From the NCBI GenBank assembly GCA_963696645.1, contig CAVOKY010000009.1, forward strand, positions 186,001-250,000: a stretch of 64,000 bases of DNA, in the 5' to 3' direction. This document shows, piece after piece, positions 1-8,720 of the stretch. Position 1 is the stretch's first letter, and each line of letters begins with the position of its first letter. Both the position numbers and the translations under genes were made by a program. This DNA comes from JAMXLO01 sp963696645 (GTDB lineage Bacteria > Pseudomonadota > Alphaproteobacteria > Acetobacterales > Acetobacteraceae). A model generated the notes under the pieces. It was not told where the DNA came from and did not search any database. It saw nothing but the letters and a program-made list of their open reading frames with translations.

Positions 1-1110
1 GAAACGTTCAGCCAGCGCAGGATGATGCGCTTCACGCCCCATCGCGATCACCGGCTCGATCCCGGCGTCGGCACAGGCGTTCACGTTGCCCTCGCTGAAA
101 TACCCGTTGTCGGCAAGCAACGCGCCAACCTTGCCCAGTTCGCCGGGCAGTGCGGCCAGCTTGCCCAGCATCGGCTCAAGCTGCTGTTTGTCGTTCGGCG
201 CCTGCACCACATCGGCGGCCACCACCAGTAGGCTGTCCGCTGCCACCGCTGCCTGGGCGTTGTAGCACTGCTCGAACCCTCCGCCGGCCACCGGCATGAT
301 CCGCGATTCCTCGTCCGTCAGATTGACCTGATCGGTCGGCAGCGGGCCCTCGATCGGCGGCTGCGGTACGCGACCGCGGGGCTTCTTGCCTGTCTGCGTC
401 ACCTTCGCCTCACGCTCCGCCATCCTGGCCTCAAATTCGGCTCGCTCGCGCGCATGGCGTTCCTTCGCCCGCGCCTCGATCACCGCCTTGGCGCGAGCGA
501 TCCCGGCCAGCCGCTTCTCGCGCCGCGCCAGTTCCTCGGGAACCTGCATCCCGTCCGGCACATCCGCCTGATCAGCCGCCTCCGCCTTACCCAGCAGATC
601 AGCCACTTCGGCCTTCAACTGTGCCTCGATCTTGCTGGCGTGCTCGTACGACAGCGCGCTGTGGCGGCTGGCGTTGGCGTGGATCTTGGTGCCATCCAGC
701 GCCACCGTGCCGAGCTTCAACACCCCCATCTCGCGGGCCACACCGAGCACCTGCACGAACAGCGCCTCGATCTGCGGCAGGAAGCGGCGGCGGAACGTGG
801 CGATGGTGTCGTGGTCGGGATGCTCGTTGGCGGCGATGAAGCGGAACGCCACCGAATCATGCGTCGCCCGTTCCAGGTTGCGGCTGGAAAACACCCCGGT
901 CGCGTAGCCGTAGATGATAAGGCCCAACAGCAGCCGAGGGTGGTAGGATGCCTCGCCCGAGCCCCGGTAGCTGCCGGTCATTGCCCGCAGGTCCAGTCCC
1001 TCGATCACTTCCACAACGAACCGCGCGAGGTGGCGTTGCGGCAGCCACTCATCGACCGATGGCGGCATCAGGACGTCCATGTCGCGGTTGGTCGGGCGGA
1101 AGTTGCTCAT
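1..1110 (-). CDS. IS1182-family (IS5-like DDE) transposase, C-terminus beyond window edge
   Basis: Reading leftward from the ATG at 1110, an uninterrupted frame of 370 codons reaches the window edge. The protein begins MSNFRPTNRDMDVLMPPSVD. It carries the N-terminal DUF772-type region with a GEASYHPRLLLGLIIYGYATG stretch, then the segment ALDGTKIHANAS that holds the first catalytic Asp of IS1182 transposases. A Lys/Arg/Glu-rich spacer follows, and then LLADNGYFSEGNV with the second catalytic Asp. The last catalytic residue lies outside the window. It is the outermost of three adjacent transposases, so the locus is an insertion hotspot. Family call is confident; whether the copy is intact cannot be judged. 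Confidence 0.9.
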   Translation of the reverse strand, partial: MSNFRPTNRDMDVLMPPSVDEWLPQRHLARFVVEVIEGLDLRAMTGSYRGSGEASYHPRLLLGLIIYGYATGVFSSRNLERATHDSVAFRFIAANEHPDHDTIATFRRRFLPQIEALFVQVLGVAREMGVLKLGTVALDGTKIHANASRHSALSYEHASKIEAQLKAEVADLLGKAEAADQADVPDGMQVPEELARREKRLAGIARAKAVIEARAKERHARERAEFEARMAEREAKVTQTGKKPRGRVPQPPIEGPLPTDQVNLTDEESRIMPVAGGGFEQCYNAQAAVAADSLLVVAADVVQAPNDKQQLEPMLGKLAALPGELGKVGALLADNGYFSEGNVNACADAGIEPVIAMGREAHHPALAERF

Positions 1111-1206
1111 GAGACGGGGGGCCGGCAGTGCCAATCGTGTGCGCCGATTCTACCGCCCGCTTCCGCGTCGCGTTAAGTCCGACAGGCTGCTAGGTAGCCG
1201 AACGGG

Positions 1207-2673
1207 TCAACCCACGCGCAGATCGGCGATCAAATGGCCGGGTTCGCTGGTCAGAGCCATGAGCATGTCCCAACCCTGCTTCCTTGCGGTTGAGAGGAGC
1301 GAGCGTATCACGGCGAACTCGTTGGCGCCTTGCTCGGAACGGAATCCGCCGGAGATCTTCTGGCGCAATTTCATCATCCGCCCGTCGCGCTCGGCGAGGT
1401 TGTTGGTAAAGGGCACCAACGGATCGATGAGAAAGCGGAGCACGTCCCGCTTACGGGTGCTGAGGCGCAGCAGGAGGTTGTGGCCAACCCGCCGGGGCCG
1501 GCGGCCACGACGCCTGGCCTTGACCTCGGCAGGGATCAGTGTGGGCTGTGCCTCATGGAACACAAAGCCTTGCGCGAGGATCAGGTCGTAACGACGCTCG
1601 ATCAGCCCAATCAGACCCGGCTTCAGTGCGACGCCCCGCTCGCGCGCGAGGTTCGTTGCGTGGCAGGCGCGTCGTAACAGGCGTTGCATCTTGTGCGCCC
1701 AGTCTTCCTTCTCGATCTCGACCAGCGCCTTCAGTTCGCGCAGATGATGCGCGTTGCACAACGCGTGCAGCACGCCTTTCAGGGTGTAGTACGGCTTCCA
1801 GTGGTCGTGCACGACAATGCCCGTGACATGTGCCAGCAGGCTGCCACGCCGCGGCGAGACACGGTAGAAAGTGAGCCAGATGGTCGAGGCGATGTGCAGC
1901 CACTGCGTCTTGCCGCCAATCCGGAAGCCGGTTTCGTCCATGTGCTTGACAGGTGCCGCCGCGACGTGGTCGCGCACGGCATCGGCAAAGCCCTGGAATC
2001 GCCCCGCACAATCCTGGCTGATCCGGGCGATGGTCGCGGTGACCAGATGCACACCGAAGAGATGTGCCATGAGTTCGGCCAGACGCTTCTCGGGCAGCAA
2101 CTGGTAGTGCAGCAGATAGAGCACAAATGCGCCGATCCGCTTGCCATATTGCGCCGGCGCGGCAACGCCCTCGGGAAATGCCGCCCGCGTCTGCGTGCCG
2201 CAGGCCGCGCAACGGCAGCAATAGGCGCGGTGCTCGGTAACGAGCAGCGGCCTCGGTTCCGGCAGATCGAACACCTGCCGGGAAACATGGCCGCTCGCCA
2301 TCGCCGTGGTCAAAGGCTCACCGCACGCAGCGCAGGCTTCTGGATAATGCTCGATCGTGGCATCGGGCTTTTCAACCCGGCAAAGCGTCGTGCCAGGATG
2401 CCCCTTCTGGCCGCCGGTCTTCTTGCCTGACGGTTCGCGCAGGCTGCTGACCCGCGGCGGCTTTTTCAGCCCGTCGCTCGACGGTGGCTTGCCGCTGTTG
2501 CTGCTGTTCAGCCCAAGACGGCGCTCCAATTCCGTCAGCCGCTTCGTCAGGGCCGAATTCTCAGCGCGAAGCACGGTTATCTCCGCCTGCAATGCGGCAA
2601 TGACTGCATCGCCGCCAGCCGCAGGCGTGGCGTAATCTCGGCCGGACGGGTCGGCGGGCGGTGCCATCGACAC
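1207..2673 (-). CDS. IS66-family transposase (TnpC type)
   Basis: This 488-residue protein has the hallmarks of IS66 TnpC. It has an N-terminal leucine-zipper-like helix (about residues 25-55), a GKPPSSDGLKKP linker (62-73), a zinc-ribbon-like Cys pattern (CAACGEP and CCRCAACG, about 113-160), and the DDE core with VKHMDETGFRIGG and CNAHHLRELKALVEIEK. The C-terminal motif FTNNLAERDGRMMKLRQKISGG is also present. No tnpA or tnpB helper genes lie beside it, which fits the IS66 subgroup that carries only tnpC. I could not identify terminal inverted repeats with confidence. The frame is intact, so the copy may be functional. Confidence 0.92.
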   Translation of the reverse strand: MSMAPPADPSGRDYATPAAGGDAVIAALQAEITVLRAENSALTKRLTELERRLGLNSSNSGKPPSSDGLKKPPRVSSLREPSGKKTGGQKGHPGTTLCRVEKPDATIEHYPEACAACGEPLTTAMASGHVSRQVFDLPEPRPLLVTEHRAYCCRCAACGTQTRAAFPEGVAAPAQYGKRIGAFVLYLLHYQLLPEKRLAELMAHLFGVHLVTATIARISQDCAGRFQGFADAVRDHVAAAPVKHMDETGFRIGGKTQWLHIASTIWLTFYRVSPRRGSLLAHVTGIVVHDHWKPYYTLKGVLHALCNAHHLRELKALVEIEKEDWAHKMQRLLRRACHATNLARERGVALKPGLIGLIERRYDLILAQGFVFHEAQPTLIPAEVKARRRGRRPRRVGHNLLLRLSTRKRDVLRFLIDPLVPFTNNLAERDGRMMKLRQKISGGFRSEQGANEFAVIRSLLSTARKQGWDMLMALTSEPGHLIADLRVG

Positions 2674-2746
2674 GTTTAACTGGTACTCACCCGTGACCTG
2701 TCAACAGCTCCCTTCGCGAGGATGACCTGGGCTGTTACAAATCGAG

Positions 2747-3892
2747 TATACCCCGCTCACGCCAGAATCCGAAAATCCTCGTGCGAGATGATGCGGAAGT
2801 TGTCGGTGACCTCATCGCAGTAGAGGCGCCAGTTCCTGGGCACCTCCTCTCGCAGGAACGTCAGGATCGCGCCGCTGAAGTCTCGGAAGGTTTCATGACA
2901 CGTGTTGTGGGTGATGTGCTTGTGCATCAAGCCCCAGAGTCGTTCGATCGGGTCGAGATGCGGGCAGTAGGTCGGGATGAAGTGGAGCCTGATCCGGCAA
3001 CCCGGCCGCGCCAACCAAGCCTGCACCAACTTCGCGTGGTGGTACCTGGCGTTGTCCAGGAACAGATAAATCACCCGCTTGCGCGGGTACATGCTCAGCA
3101 GCGCGATCATCAGTCTGATCGTGCTGGCTGCATCAACCGTCTCCACCTCCAGCATCTGGGTGTGGCCGGTCTCCAGGTTGATCGCGCCATGAATGTTCAG
3201 GCGTTGCCGCCCGCTGGTCTGCGCCACCGCGATCGGCGTGTCCTTCGGCGCCCAGCACCCTACCGGCCGTACCGCATGCGTCGGATGCACCGCGTCGGCG
3301 AACAACACTGCTTCATCGGCGTCCAGGCGGTTCAGCAACTCCTCATACGCCTTGATGAATGCAGCCTGTTTCTCTGGATCGAGCTTGCGCGACACCGTTT
3401 TTGGTTTGCGATGTTCCATGCCGAGCCGGTGTAACAGCGCGATCAAGCCAGACCGGCCCTGGTATTCGATGCCGCACTCCTTCTCGATCCAGGCGCCCAC
3501 CTCGCGCGTGGTCCGCGGCAGCGTATCGCTGATCCAGGCCTTCAGCTTGTCCCGCTGCTCTTCGTTCAGGCGGCAGGCGCCGCCCTCATAGCCGAAGCTC
3601 GCCAGGCCCTCGATCCCGTCTTCCTGGTACAGCCGATACCAGCTGCGGATCGTGTCGTCGTCCAGCAACAGGACCGTCGCGATGGCTTCGCAGCTCATGC
3701 CGTCGTCCAGCAGCACCAGCGCATTGGCGCGCCGGGCCAAACGATGGGCGGCAGACCCGTCCCGAGCCAACTCGGTCAGGTCCTTGCGCAATTCGGCGTC
3801 CAGGAAGCCGCGGCGGATCATGCGGACGGTAAAATCGCGTTCCGGCCGTTTGGCAAGCGCGATTTTCGGCTTCTCCCGGAGGCAGGGTATAG
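2747..3892. mobile_element. IS630-family insertion sequence with TA-flanked inverted ends
   Basis: The element is bounded by matching inverted ends. At 2747 the top strand reads TATACCCCGC, and the reverse complement from 3892 reads TATACCCTGC, which is 9 of 10 identical. IS630/Tc1-type elements insert at TA and duplicate it, consistent with the TA at both outer edges. The element is about 1.15 kb and encodes one transposase that ends within 10 bp of the left end. The assignment of the exact boundary by one or two bases is an inference. Confidence 0.7.
2757..3821 (-). CDS. IS630-family transposase
   Basis: The protein from the ATG at 3821 is 354 residues. It has an N-terminal helix-turn-helix segment (CEAIATVLLLDDDTIRSWYR) and a winged-helix region. 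The DDE catalytic domain shows FADAVHPTHAVRPVG, YLFLDNARYHHAKLV and CPHLDPIERLWGLMHKH, giving the D, D and E residues of IS630. A longer frame opens at 3914, but that start lies outside the inverted end at 3892. MIRRGFLDAEL at 3821 is therefore the better start. The gene appears complete. Confidence 0.9.
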   Translation of the reverse strand: MIRRGFLDAELRKDLTELARDGSAAHRLARRANALVLLDDGMSCEAIATVLLLDDDTIRSWYRLYQEDGIEGLASFGYEGGACRLNEEQRDKLKAWISDTLPRTTREVGAWIEKECGIEYQGRSGLIALLHRLGMEHRKPKTVSRKLDPEKQAAFIKAYEELLNRLDADEAVLFADAVHPTHAVRPVGCWAPKDTPIAVAQTSGRQRLNIHGAINLETGHTQMLEVETVDAASTIRLMIALLSMYPRKRVIYLFLDNARYHHAKLVQAWLARPGCRIRLHFIPTYCPHLDPIERLWGLMHKHITHNTCHETFRDFSGAILTFLREEVPRNWRLYCDEVTDNFRIISHEDFRILA

Positions 3893-4133
3893 TTTCTCCC
3901 GGGAAGCAAAACACGGCGAGGCCCCGAGACGATTTCGAAGCGTCGCAACGCGACTTCCGAGGCTCTCGCTTGTCCTCTTTCGAGGACTGACGGGCGTCGA
4001 GAACCTCAGGGTCCTGACATTGAAGGCAGGAGAGTAATCAACGTTCGTGAGATCGACACGGAATGGCATTTGGGCGCCATCCAGGGGATGAACCGAACGT
4101 CTCCGCCGATGACAGGATGGATACTGTTCCAAG

Positions 4134-4502
4134 GCTGCTGCCGATCCGCTGCCGCGGATCGTCGAGCGGTTCCACAACCGCCACGAGGAACTCTATACCA
4201 ACGCATTGCGCGAGCAGGGCGCGGCGCTGGTGAATGCACGGGTCGCGGTGATCGGCGTGCTGACTGGTGTGCCACAGGAGCCGGTGCTGGCCGCGCGGGC
4301 CGATGCTGCGCCGTGTGGCGAACGGCGCATTTGGCTGCGTGGCTGGACCGACGTGAAGGTGTTCGAGTTCGATGCGCTGGCGCCGGGGCAGGCAATTGCC
4401 GGTCCGGCAATCGTCGAGTCGGCGATGACAACGGTGCTGCTGCGGCCTGGCAATCGCGCGGCGGTGACGCCGCATGGCTGGCTGGATATTGCGGTGGGGT
4501 GA
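4134..4502 (+). pseudogene. Remnant of hydantoinase/oxoprolinase A subunit (C-terminal end)
   Basis: Only the last ~120 residues remain, in frame from about 4134 to the TGA at 4502. The piece ERFHNRHEELYTNALREQG followed by LAPGQAIAGPAIVESAMTT and LRPGNRAAVTPHGW is characteristic of the C-terminal domain of HyuA/5-oxoprolinase-type proteins, which hydrolyse cyclic amides with ATP. About 85% of the normal ~690-residue gene is missing on its 5' side. The stretch 3893-4133 between the IS630 end and this piece contains no recognisable gene. Deletion linked to the adjacent insertion sequences is the likely cause. Confidence 0.75.
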
Positions 4503-4521
4503 TCGGGCCGGCCACGCCACC

Positions 4522-4643
4522 TGTCATTGCGAGGAGCGCAGCGACGAAGCAATCCCCTGCCCGTTGGGCTGCGGTGCGCGCTCGATCTTCCGGTGACTCA
4601 CTGGTGGGAGATTGCTTCGTTGCTGCGCTCCTCGCAATGACAG
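4522..4643. repeat. Palindromic intergenic repeat, copy 1 of 4
   Basis: The ends TGTCATTGCGAGGAGCGCAG and its near-perfect reverse complement enclose a variable ~50-bp centre. Inner arms GACGAAGCAATC / GATTGCTTCGT also pair. The same arms recur at 38964-39063, 57843-57940 and 62041-62138. It probably forms a long hairpin in RNA or cruciform DNA downstream of convergent genes. Confidence 0.85.
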
Positions 4644-4694
4644 TCGGGCCATGCCGGTGTCATTGACCGGACGCGTCGCGCTGCCAGCGCAGCG

Positions 4695-5735
4695 CTATGG
4701 CACGAAGCTGATCGCCGAAGGGCTGCCGACACGGACCTCGTACATCGTGCGGGTCAGCATGCCGCTGGCCTTGTCCACTGTGAAGGCGACGATGTTGTCG
4801 GCTTCCTGGTTGGCCGCGTAGAGAAATTCGCCTGCCGGATCCAGCGAGAAGAAGCGCGGTCGCCTGCCGCCGGTCGGTTCGCAGCCGAAGAAGCTCAGCC
4901 GGCCGCTGTCCTGTGCGACGGCGAAGACCGCGACGCTGTCGTGCCCGCGGTTCGACACGTAGAGAAACCGGCCGTCGGGTGCGACACCGATCTCGGCTGT
5001 GGTGTTCTTGCCGGTTTCGCCCTCGGGCAGGGTGGCGACGACTTCGATCTCATCGATCCGCCCGTCATTCCAGCCGTAGGCGGTGACCGTGGAATCCAGC
5101 TCGTTGTTGACGTAAAGCACCGGCAGTGTCGGATGGAAGATGCAATGTCTCGGCGCCGCGCCGGGACGTGACGGCATGGTCTGCTGAAGCGCCAGGCGGC
5201 CATTGTCGAAATGGAAGATGAAGGTACAGTCGAATCCCTTGTCCGGCACGACGACAAACCGGCCTGACGGATCGAAGATCACGGCGTGGGGATGCGAGGA
5301 ACTCTGCTGTGCCGGATCGGGTCCCGGCTTGCCTGGCAGGTCGACCACCTGCGCCACCGGATGCAGTGCGCCGTCCTCGCCCAGCGGCAGCACCGCGACA
5401 CTGCCGCTGGAATAGTTCGGCACGACCAGGAACCGGTTGGTCGGATCGAGCGCAGCATCGACCGGATTGGTGCCGCCGGACTCCTGGCGGTTCAGCAGGT
5501 TCAGATGCCCGCTCGCCGGATCGACGCTGAACGCGGAGACGTGCGTCAGCGCGCCATGCACCGAATACAGCACGCGGTTGTCGGGGCGCAGCGTGAACAG
5601 CGACGGGTTTTCCTCGCCCGCAACGTGCTGCACATGCGTCCATGCGCCGTTGGCTGTGTCGATGCGATAGACATGGATGCCGTCGCCGCGACCGTCGCGG
5701 TCTTTCGTGGTGTAGCCGCCAACGTAGGCGAACAT
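4695..5735 (-). CDS. Lactonase family beta-propeller protein (6-phosphogluconolactonase-like)
   Basis: The 346-residue protein starts at the ATG at 5735, preceded by AAGGAGGGCGC, an excellent ribosome binding site. It begins MFAYVGGYTT and contains the repeated blade motifs of the YbhE/Pgl seven-bladed family, e.g. NPSLFTLRPDNRVLYSVHG, SHPHAVIFDPSGRFVVVPDKG, GAAPRHCIFHPTLPVLYVNNE and GVAPDGRFLYVSNRGHDSVA. These proteins hydrolyse 6-phosphogluconolactone or other sugar lactones; the substrate here is uncertain. It is followed downstream on the same strand only by noncoding DNA. A longer in-frame opening upstream to 6413 overlaps the divergent ABC transporter gene and is not the gene. Confidence 0.85.
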   Translation of the reverse strand: MFAYVGGYTTKDRDGRGDGIHVYRIDTANGAWTHVQHVAGEENPSLFTLRPDNRVLYSVHGALTHVSAFSVDPASGHLNLLNRQESGGTNPVDAALDPTNRFLVVPNYSSGSVAVLPLGEDGALHPVAQVVDLPGKPGPDPAQQSSSHPHAVIFDPSGRFVVVPDKGFDCTFIFHFDNGRLALQQTMPSRPGAAPRHCIFHPTLPVLYVNNELDSTVTAYGWNDGRIDEIEVVATLPEGETGKNTTAEIGVAPDGRFLYVSNRGHDSVAVFAVAQDSGRLSFFGCEPTGGRRPRFFSLDPAGEFLYAANQEADNIVAFTVDKASGMLTRTMYEVRVGSPSAISFVP

Positions 5736-5746
5736 TGCGCCCTCCT

Positions 5747-5926
5747 TCAGAGATGCGGTACCGGAATCGTGCGCATGCGCTCGACATCGCCGCGCGCACC
5801 ACGCAGCAGATAGCTCTCGTCGTGGCCGGCCGTCAGGTAGCGGGCCCCCAGTCGCACCAGTTCGGTCTGCAGTTCGTGGTCGAACAGTGCGCCATCGGCA
5901 AGCTTGCGTTTCAGCCGGTTCTCCAT
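5747..5926 (-). pseudogene. Internally deleted HpcH/HpaI-type aldolase remnant
   Basis: From ATG 5926, with GGGAGGAATTTGCC upstream as ribosome binding site, 59 residues are encoded. MENRLKRKLADG matches the very N-terminus of 2,4-dihydroxyhept-2-enedioate/4-hydroxy-2-oxoovalerate-class aldolases. The following LVRLGARYLTAGHDESYLLRGARGD resembles their extreme C-terminus. The ~190 residues in between, including the whole TIM barrel and metal site, are absent, yet the junction stays in frame. This looks like an in-frame deletion scar rather than a real small protein. The intact start and ribosome site suggest it may still be translated together with the lactonase gene 11 bp downstream. Confidence 0.6.
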
Positions 5927-5996
5927 GGCAAATTCCTCCCTTGCGCGCGCCGAGCCTAGGCCAGAAGCTGCGCGCCAACCAGGGAGGAGGGTCCGC

Positions 5997-7022
5997 ATGC
6001 GCCACACAACGCGCCGCGCCGTACTGGGTGGGTTGGTCTCGGCGCCACTGCTGTCGGCCGGCGCAAACGCGCAACAGCCGGACATCGACAAGGCGAAGGC
6101 GCAGGGCCGGGTGATGCTCTACACCAGCCTGGACACCAAGCTGGTCGATGCCATCATCGGCGCGTTCACCGCGAAATACGGTATCAAGGTTGAGTATTAT
6201 CGCGGGGGTTCTGCCGATGTCACCGGCAAGTCGCTGGCCGAGGCGGATGCGGGCAGGATGCAGGCCGATGTGATCGATGCCTCCGATCTTGGCGCGTTCC
6301 TGGTGATGAAGCAGCACGGGTTGCTGCGGCCATATCGTTCCGCTGCCACGACGAGCGTGCCGGCTGGTCTCCACGATCCCGATTATGCATGGGTGGCTGA
6401 TCGGCTGACGCAATGTGTGATCCAGTTCGACACGAAGGAATTTGGTGCTGCCCCGCCGCGATCGTGGGAGGATCTGGCGACGCCACGTTTCAAGGGGCGG
6501 CTGGTGTTCTTCTCATCGGAGAACGGCGATGGAGCGCCGCGGCTTTACACGTTGGCGAAGTATTTCGGCTGGGACCTGCTGAAGCAGCTCGCCGACAACA
6601 AGCCGTTGCGCGTGCAGACGCCGCAGCTTGCGACGCAAGTGCTGGAGAGCGGCGAGCGTGGCTGTGCCTTTGCGACCAACGACAACATCGCCTGGCGATC
6701 CAAGCTGCAAGGCAAGCCGACCGACTACTTGTTTCCGGATGTCGGCGTGCCGACCGAACCCGGTGGCGTGGGGCTGGTGTCGAAGAGCGCGCGACCGGAT
6801 GCGGCGATGCTGTTCTACGACTGGTGGATGGGCGAGGCCGGCCAGAAGCTGCTGGTCGATGGCGGCAAATACTCGAGCCGCACCGACCTGGCGCCGCCAA
6901 AGGGCAATCCGCCGCTGGGAAGTTTGAAGCTGCTGACCATCGATTACGGCGAATACCAGAAGCAGCGCAGCGACATCCTGCAGCGCATGACCGACATCTT
7001 TGGCGGCGAATGGGGCGTCTGA
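5997..7022 (+). CDS. ABC transporter substrate-binding protein, iron(III)/spermidine-like (periplasmic)
   Basis: The 341-residue protein starts at ATG 5997, after GGGAGGAGGGTCCGC. The N-terminus MRHTTRRAVLGGLVSAPLLS followed by AGANAQ is a twin-arginine-style signal peptide with a cleavage site near residue 25. The mature part has the class of FbpA-like extracellular binding proteins: RVMLYTSLDTKLVDAIIGAF, VEYYRGGSADV and a C-terminal region with LFYDWWMGEAGQKLLVDGGK. Its stop overlaps the start of the permease gene by 13 bp, so the two are co-translated. The cargo is probably ferric iron or a small anion such as a phosphonate; this cannot be decided from sequence alone. Confidence 0.85.
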   Translation: MRHTTRRAVLGGLVSAPLLSAGANAQQPDIDKAKAQGRVMLYTSLDTKLVDAIIGAFTAKYGIKVEYYRGGSADVTGKSLAEADAGRMQADVIDASDLGAFLVMKQHGLLRPYRSAATTSVPAGLHDPDYAWVADRLTQCVIQFDTKEFGAAPPRSWEDLATPRFKGRLVFFSSENGDGAPRLYTLAKYFGWDLLKQLADNKPLRVQTPQLATQVLESGERGCAFATNDNIAWRSKLQGKPTDYLFPDVGVPTEPGGVGLVSKSARPDAAMLFYDWWMGEAGQKLLVDGGKYSSRTDLAPPKGNPPLGSLKLLTIDYGEYQKQRSDILQRMTDIFGGEWGV

Positions 7023-8704
7023 GCGGGTTCGCCGGACGCGATTATTCCGCCGCGCCGGTGTTGGTGCCGGCGGTGGCGTTACTTCTGTTGCTGGTGGGCT
7101 GGCCCCTGACGTGGCTGCTGTTGGGTGCGCTGGGAGCACCACACGCGCTCAGCCTCACGCCGCTGCTGCACGCCGTCGCGCGAGCGGACAATCTGCTGCC
7201 ATTGGTCAACACGCTGACACTCGGCGTCGGCACCGCTGCGCTTGGCGTTGTGCTGGGCGTGCCGCTCGCCTGGGCGGTGGCACGCACCGACATGAAGCTG
7301 CGCGGCGTAATTCGCGCGCTGGTCGCGCTGGCCTACATCACGCCACCATATCTTTCAGCGCTGGCCTACATCATTCTGCTCGGTCCGCAGGCGGGCTATG
7401 TCAACCGGCTGCTTGCGTGGCTGTTTGAAACGTCGCGCGGCCCGTTCGATGTGTTCAGTCTGGGTGGCGTGATCTTCGTGATCGGACTGCACGTGATGGC
7501 ATTTCCGTTCTTCCTGACCGAGAGCGCACTGGCGTCGCTCGACGCGCCACTCGAAGAGGCGGCGCAGATCCTTGGCGCGAGGCCGCGTGCCGTGACGCTG
7601 CGGATCACGCTGCCGCTGATCGCTCCTGCCATTACCGGCGGCGCGCTGTTGGCGGCGGTTGATGCCATGGCGCTGTTCGGACCGCAGGCAATACTCGGCT
7701 TGCCCGCGCAGCTGGTGTTCCTGCCGACGCGCATCTATGGCGTACTCGGCGCCTATCCGCCGCGCTGGGCAGATGCGTCGGCGCTATCGCTCATCCTGGC
7801 CGTGCTGACCGTCGCGGCGCTGGTGGTGCAGCGCGGCTATCTGGAGCGGCGGTCGTACGTGACGGTGAGCGGGCGCGGCAGCCGGCTGCAACGCTGGCAG
7901 CTCGGTGCGTGGCGATGGCCACTGCTCGTGCTGTGCCTGATCGTGGTCACCGTGGCGACGGTGGCGCCGCTGTCGGTGCTCGCGGTTGCCTCGATCAGCC
8001 GCGACTGGACCGCGCCACTGACGCCGGCGAACCTGACGCTGGCGAATTATGCGACGGCGTTGTTCGACAACCAGATCGCGCTGCGCGGCATCCGCAACAG
8101 CTTCCAACTGGCGATCGCGGCCGCAGTGATCGGCGGGACGCTTGGCCTGCTGATTGCCTACATCGATCAGCGCACCAGTGTGCCGGGGCGGCGGCTGCTG
8201 GACTATCTGGCTATCCTGCCGCTGGGTCTGCCAGGCACCGTTATGGCGGTCGGCATGCTGCAGGCCTTCATTCGTCCGCCGCTGCCGATCTATGGCACCA
8301 TCTGGATCCTGTTGGCGGCTTACATCGCGCGGTTCCTGCCGTTGGCGGTGCGCAGCGCACAGGCCAGCCTGGCGCAGATCGACCGCTCACTGGAGGAAGC
8401 GGCGCGCATCATCGGCGCCGGCTGGTTCACCACCATGCGCGCGATCATGTTGCCGCTGATGCGACCAGGGCTGCTGGTCGGCTTTTTGCTGGTGTTCGTG
8501 CCGGCGCTGACGGAACTGAGTGCGACGATCCTGCTTTATACCGGTGGTACTGAAACGATTGCGGTGGCGATCTTCCGACTGAACGATTTGGGTCAGCTCG
8601 AGGTTGTCGCGGCGCTGTCGGTGTTCACGATTGCGGTGATTCTGCTGGTCAGCCTGGCGTTGCATCGGCTGGTTCGCGATAGGCTGCCGGTGGGGCTCAA
8701 CTGA
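7010..8704 (+). CDS. Fused two-domain ABC transporter permease (FbpB/ThiP-like)
   Basis: From ATG 7010 the product is 564 residues with about 12 predicted membrane segments in two homologous halves. Each half ends in an EAA loop that docks the ATPase: EEAAQILGARPRAVTLRITL (about residue 183) and EEAARIIGAGWFTTMRAIML (about 463). This double-permease layout is typical of iron(III), thiamine and phosphonate importers partnered with FbpA-like binding proteins, as here. No ATP-binding subunit follows; the next gene at 8721 runs in the opposite direction. The ATPase must be encoded elsewhere or be shared. The frame extends upstream to 6413, but that part overlaps the binding protein out of frame. 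Confidence 0.87.
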   Translation: MGRLSGFAGRDYSAAPVLVPAVALLLLLVGWPLTWLLLGALGAPHALSLTPLLHAVARADNLLPLVNTLTLGVGTAALGVVLGVPLAWAVARTDMKLRGVIRALVALAYITPPYLSALAYIILLGPQAGYVNRLLAWLFETSRGPFDVFSLGGVIFVIGLHVMAFPFFLTESALASLDAPLEEAAQILGARPRAVTLRITLPLIAPAITGGALLAAVDAMALFGPQAILGLPAQLVFLPTRIYGVLGAYPPRWADASALSLILAVLTVAALVVQRGYLERRSYVTVSGRGSRLQRWQLGAWRWPLLVLCLIVVTVATVAPLSVLAVASISRDWTAPLTPANLTLANYATALFDNQIALRGIRNSFQLAIAAAVIGGTLGLLIAYIDQRTSVPGRRLLDYLAILPLGLPGTVMAVGMLQAFIRPPLPIYGTIWILLAAYIARFLPLAVRSAQASLAQIDRSLEEAARIIGAGWFTTMRAIMLPLMRPGLLVGFLLVFVPALTELSATILLYTGGTETIAVAIFRLNDLGQLEVVAALSVFTIAVILLVSLALHRLVRDRLPVGLN

Positions 8705-8720
8705 CCGCTGCGGCACGGCC

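Noticed and set aside
454..1176. Rightward open frame of 240 codons at the left edge
   Set aside because: It is antisense to the IS1182 transposase, whose motifs are clear on the other strand.
4006..4527. Leftward open frame of 173 codons
   Set aside because: It overlaps the recognisable HyuA C-terminal remnant on the other strand and has no similarity of its own.
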